Origin: Viscum album
Lineage: Eukaryota > Streptophyta > Magnoliopsida > Santalales > Viscaceae
DNA length: 64,000 nucleotides
Direction of reading: 5' to 3'
NCBI GenBank assembly: GCA_963277665.1
Contig: OY728143.1
Coordinates: 531,684,394 to 531,748,393 of the forward strand
In this document: positions 62,000 through 64,000 of the stretch, in pieces
Layout of the letters: each line of letters begins with the position of its first letter
Numbering within the stretch: the first letter of the stretch is position 1
Position numbers and translations under genes: made by a program
Notes under the pieces: model-generated
Told to the model about the DNA's origin: nothing
Databases searched by the model: none
Seen by the model: the letters and a program-made list of their open reading frames with translations, nothing else

Positions 62000-62960
62000 T
62001 CATTCAGAGCTTCACCCTTAATAGTAGTTATCCCAAAATAATGGCCTTGATACCTTGTCCAATTTTGTGGTATGTTTCTTCTGCAATTAGGACATTCATT
62101 TTCATAATTCCCCATTTCTCTACAATTTTAGAATTCAATAGTGACATCCTCTTTCTTCCCTTTTCAATCATGAGATTGGTGGCCTTTTCCACCACATGTA
62201 ACAGACTCTCATTCCCTTTATGAAGGTAACAAGGTGTTTCTTCCCACATTTACTACAGTAAAGAAAATCCTATTTTCCCTTATTTCCCTTATTTACATTT
62301 CCATAGTGTTCAATAGATCTCAAATTGTATTGCTTTTCATTAAAGTAGTAAGGCTTATAAAATTAATTTTTTTTCTTGATAGTACATGAGGCAATATCTT
62401 CGTACGATGAGATGAATTATGAGATTAATTCTCAACAAAGAAATGATTTTAAACCATAAAATAATCGATTAATTTTAATCCTTGTGTTATTTATATAATT
62501 TGTATCATGCCCAGATAACCTTGTAAAGAAAACCTCATAATTTGTGACATTCTCATCCTCCATTTTCCTCAGACTCAGAAATTGTTTTTCCTTATCTGCT
62601 CGATGGTCACGAGGAAAGTATTTTTCTTATATATTCAATTAAAAAACCCTCCATTCCATATTTTATATTTCATCGTCCTCCTTTGTTTTTTGAAATAATG
62701 ACCACCATTGATCTGCATCTCCCATGAGGCGATAAGCTACCATGACACATTTTTCCCTATCACTACTCCCTAAAGCATGAGATATTTTCTCTAGGGAACA
62801 TATACATTTTTCAGCTACAAATGGTTTGGTATCCCATTGAATTTTAGTCTTTGTTACCTCATGAAACTATATAACATTTATCCTCTACATTGGGGATCAG
62901 GGTGCTAAATATGGGTAATGTTATTATTCATAACCTTTGTGAGTTGTCCCAGTATGGTTA
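62000..62960 (-). pseudogene. gag: Tekay-like gag remnant with decayed zinc knuckles
   Basis: At about 62265-62165 the minus strand reads YCSKCGKKHLVTFIKGMRVC, with GKKHL and the spaced Cys that define the gypsy nucleocapsid finger pair; the later Cys and His of both fingers are lost. Further upstream (about 62700-62560) FLIEYIRK and neighbouring residues match the capsid-core wording FL.EKYFP...R..KE. HGRCRSMVVIIS fits the GDADQWW region. The capsid core missing from the array 1 gag is thus still traceable here. Stops and frameshifts are frequent. Confidence 0.65.
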
Positions 62961-63565
62961 TATGTTTTTCAACACTGGTTTCATCACCAGTTCCGCAATA
63001 ATTATCTTTAGTAGGATGGAAAACCCAACAAGGATTATGTGCATTGGTATAGTTTCTTTTCCTTCCAAAAATTTTCATTTATAAACAATGTCATACACTA
63101 CATTAGTTTATGAATCACAATAAATAATTCCAAACTAGTAAAAATACCAAATATTAATTGAACATTTTATGCATATAATACATAATCAGAAAAAAAAGTG
63201 CTTGATTCTTATGTATTTACTTATAAATCATTCATAATGATTTGTAAAGAAAATTAGAATTATCCTAAGCATATCCAGTGGGAGGGAATAACCAAGAGAG
63301 CTGCAAGGCCTGTTTTCAAGTAACAGGATATCCCAGGTCATGTCCGAAACTTCTTGTCAGATTTTTCACTCCAATTCACATCTGTTCCATAGCTTCCTCA
63401 ACCTACTCATATAAGGACATGGATTTATTTCATGTAAAATGCAAAAATATCTACATTACGAAAATAATATTAATTTCAATCTATATTAATCCTCAAATTA
63501 TATGTTAGGGCAATGTTCTCAAATCATATTTTTCTAAAAATAGCTTCCATGGTTTTTACTAAACG
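62961..63565 (-). other. Leader and gag 5' region of the minus-strand element
   Basis: No domain recognised between the primer site and the first gag-like words. The frame at 63278-63508 on the plus strand is taken as chance. Confidence 0.45.
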
Positions 63566-63577
63566 TCTCTGATACCA
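63566..63577 (-). promoter_or_regulatory. Primer binding site, initiator Met-tRNA type, minus strand
   Basis: TCTCTGATACCA on the plus strand reads TGGTATCAGAGA on the minus strand and starts two bases after the LTR end. It fixes the orientation of the element. Confidence 0.85.
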
Positions 63578-63579
63578 AA

Positions 63580-64000
63580 TGTAATTTCCCTACCCTAGAT
63601 ACCCAAAATTTGTGCATTATTACCTGACATTAGCATTATCACAAGAGATCATGCCTTGAAAGAACGATTAGTTTTGTAGCCTTATAAGTTCTAGATGCAT
63701 ATATAAGATTTACATTACATTATGAAATAAAAAAGCACAACAACATCATTTTTTCCCTTTGAACACAATTGTATCCCTTAGCCCATTCTTGTCGGATAAT
63801 CATAATATACATCTTCAAATCATGGGGAAAAGGAAACCTAATTAAAGGGTGATCTCATATGCTCAAAAAGGATAAACAATATTGAAGAAAATATCAAAAA
63901 TAAGAATAAACATTTATAGAAATTTATATGACTAAAAAAATTATTCTAAACATAAAATTTTGTATAATATGGAAAATATAAATCCAATAAATCAATATAA
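63580..64000 (-). repeat. 5' LTR of the minus-strand element (partial, leaves the window)
   Basis: It aligns with 54935-55330 at recognisable landmarks and differs by many substitutions and small indels. This element is therefore clearly older than array 1. Confidence 0.82.

Larger units (their letters stand above)
58590..63579 (-). mobile_element. Internal region of a minus-strand Tekay-like chromovirus (4990 bp)
   Basis: Right to left it contains a primer site (63566-63577), a leader, gag (about 62960-62000), protease, RT, RNase H, integrase and a chromodomain-like tail (58620). Its length is close to that of a complete Tekay/Del element, so there is little net deletion. Every domain carries stops or frameshifts. 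It is inserted next to the 3' end of the plus-strand Tat-like element. Confidence 0.87.

Overview
The window reads as intergenic DNA of a seed plant with a retrotransposon-rich genome. It is about two thirds A+T by eye. I recognise no host protein gene, rRNA or functional tRNA. Almost every recognisable feature belongs to a Ty3/gypsy (metavirid-type) LTR retrotransposon: initiator-Met-tRNA primer sites, polypurine tracts, CCHC gag fingers, aspartic protease, reverse transcriptase, RNase H, integrase and chromodomain-like tails. All coding regions are broken. Domain calls come from reading the sequence in all frames and comparing with family motifs from memory; no database search was run.

Region 1 (1-17922) is a tandem array with a period of about 6.39 kb: internal(partial)-LTR-internal-LTR-internal-LTR. 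LTRs are about 4.06 kb and internal domains 2325 bp. The internal domain has a primer site, a short gag with zinc knuckles but no recognisable capsid core, a tRNA-like module on the opposite strand, and no pol. It is a non-autonomous terminal-repeat-with-gag type element. The copies are only a few percent apart, so this is the youngest layer.

Region 2 (17923 to about 32850) is an older array of another chromovirus-like family with the same LTR-internal-LTR-internal-LTR plan. Both internal copies share a deletion of the RT catalytic core and most of RNase H. Array 1 sits in the first LTR of this array.

Region 3 (about 32.9-48.3 kb) holds two further repeat families. One, called X here, has direct repeats at 33 and 47.5 kb. 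The other, called Z, has LTR copies at 34.5-36.7, 39.2-41.3 and 45.6 kb, with a decayed Tekay-like pol between the last two.

Region 4 (about 48.3-54.9 kb) is a decayed plus-strand Tat/Ogre-lineage element with protease, RT, RNase H, a possible additional RNase H, and integrase.

Region 5 (54935-64000) is a minus-strand Tekay-like chromovirus with its 3' LTR, complete internal region and primer site; its 5' LTR runs off the window. Its LTR shares a distinctive duplicated motif and the order of leader signals with the LTRs of array 1. This suggests that array 1 is a non-autonomous derivative of a related autonomous family.
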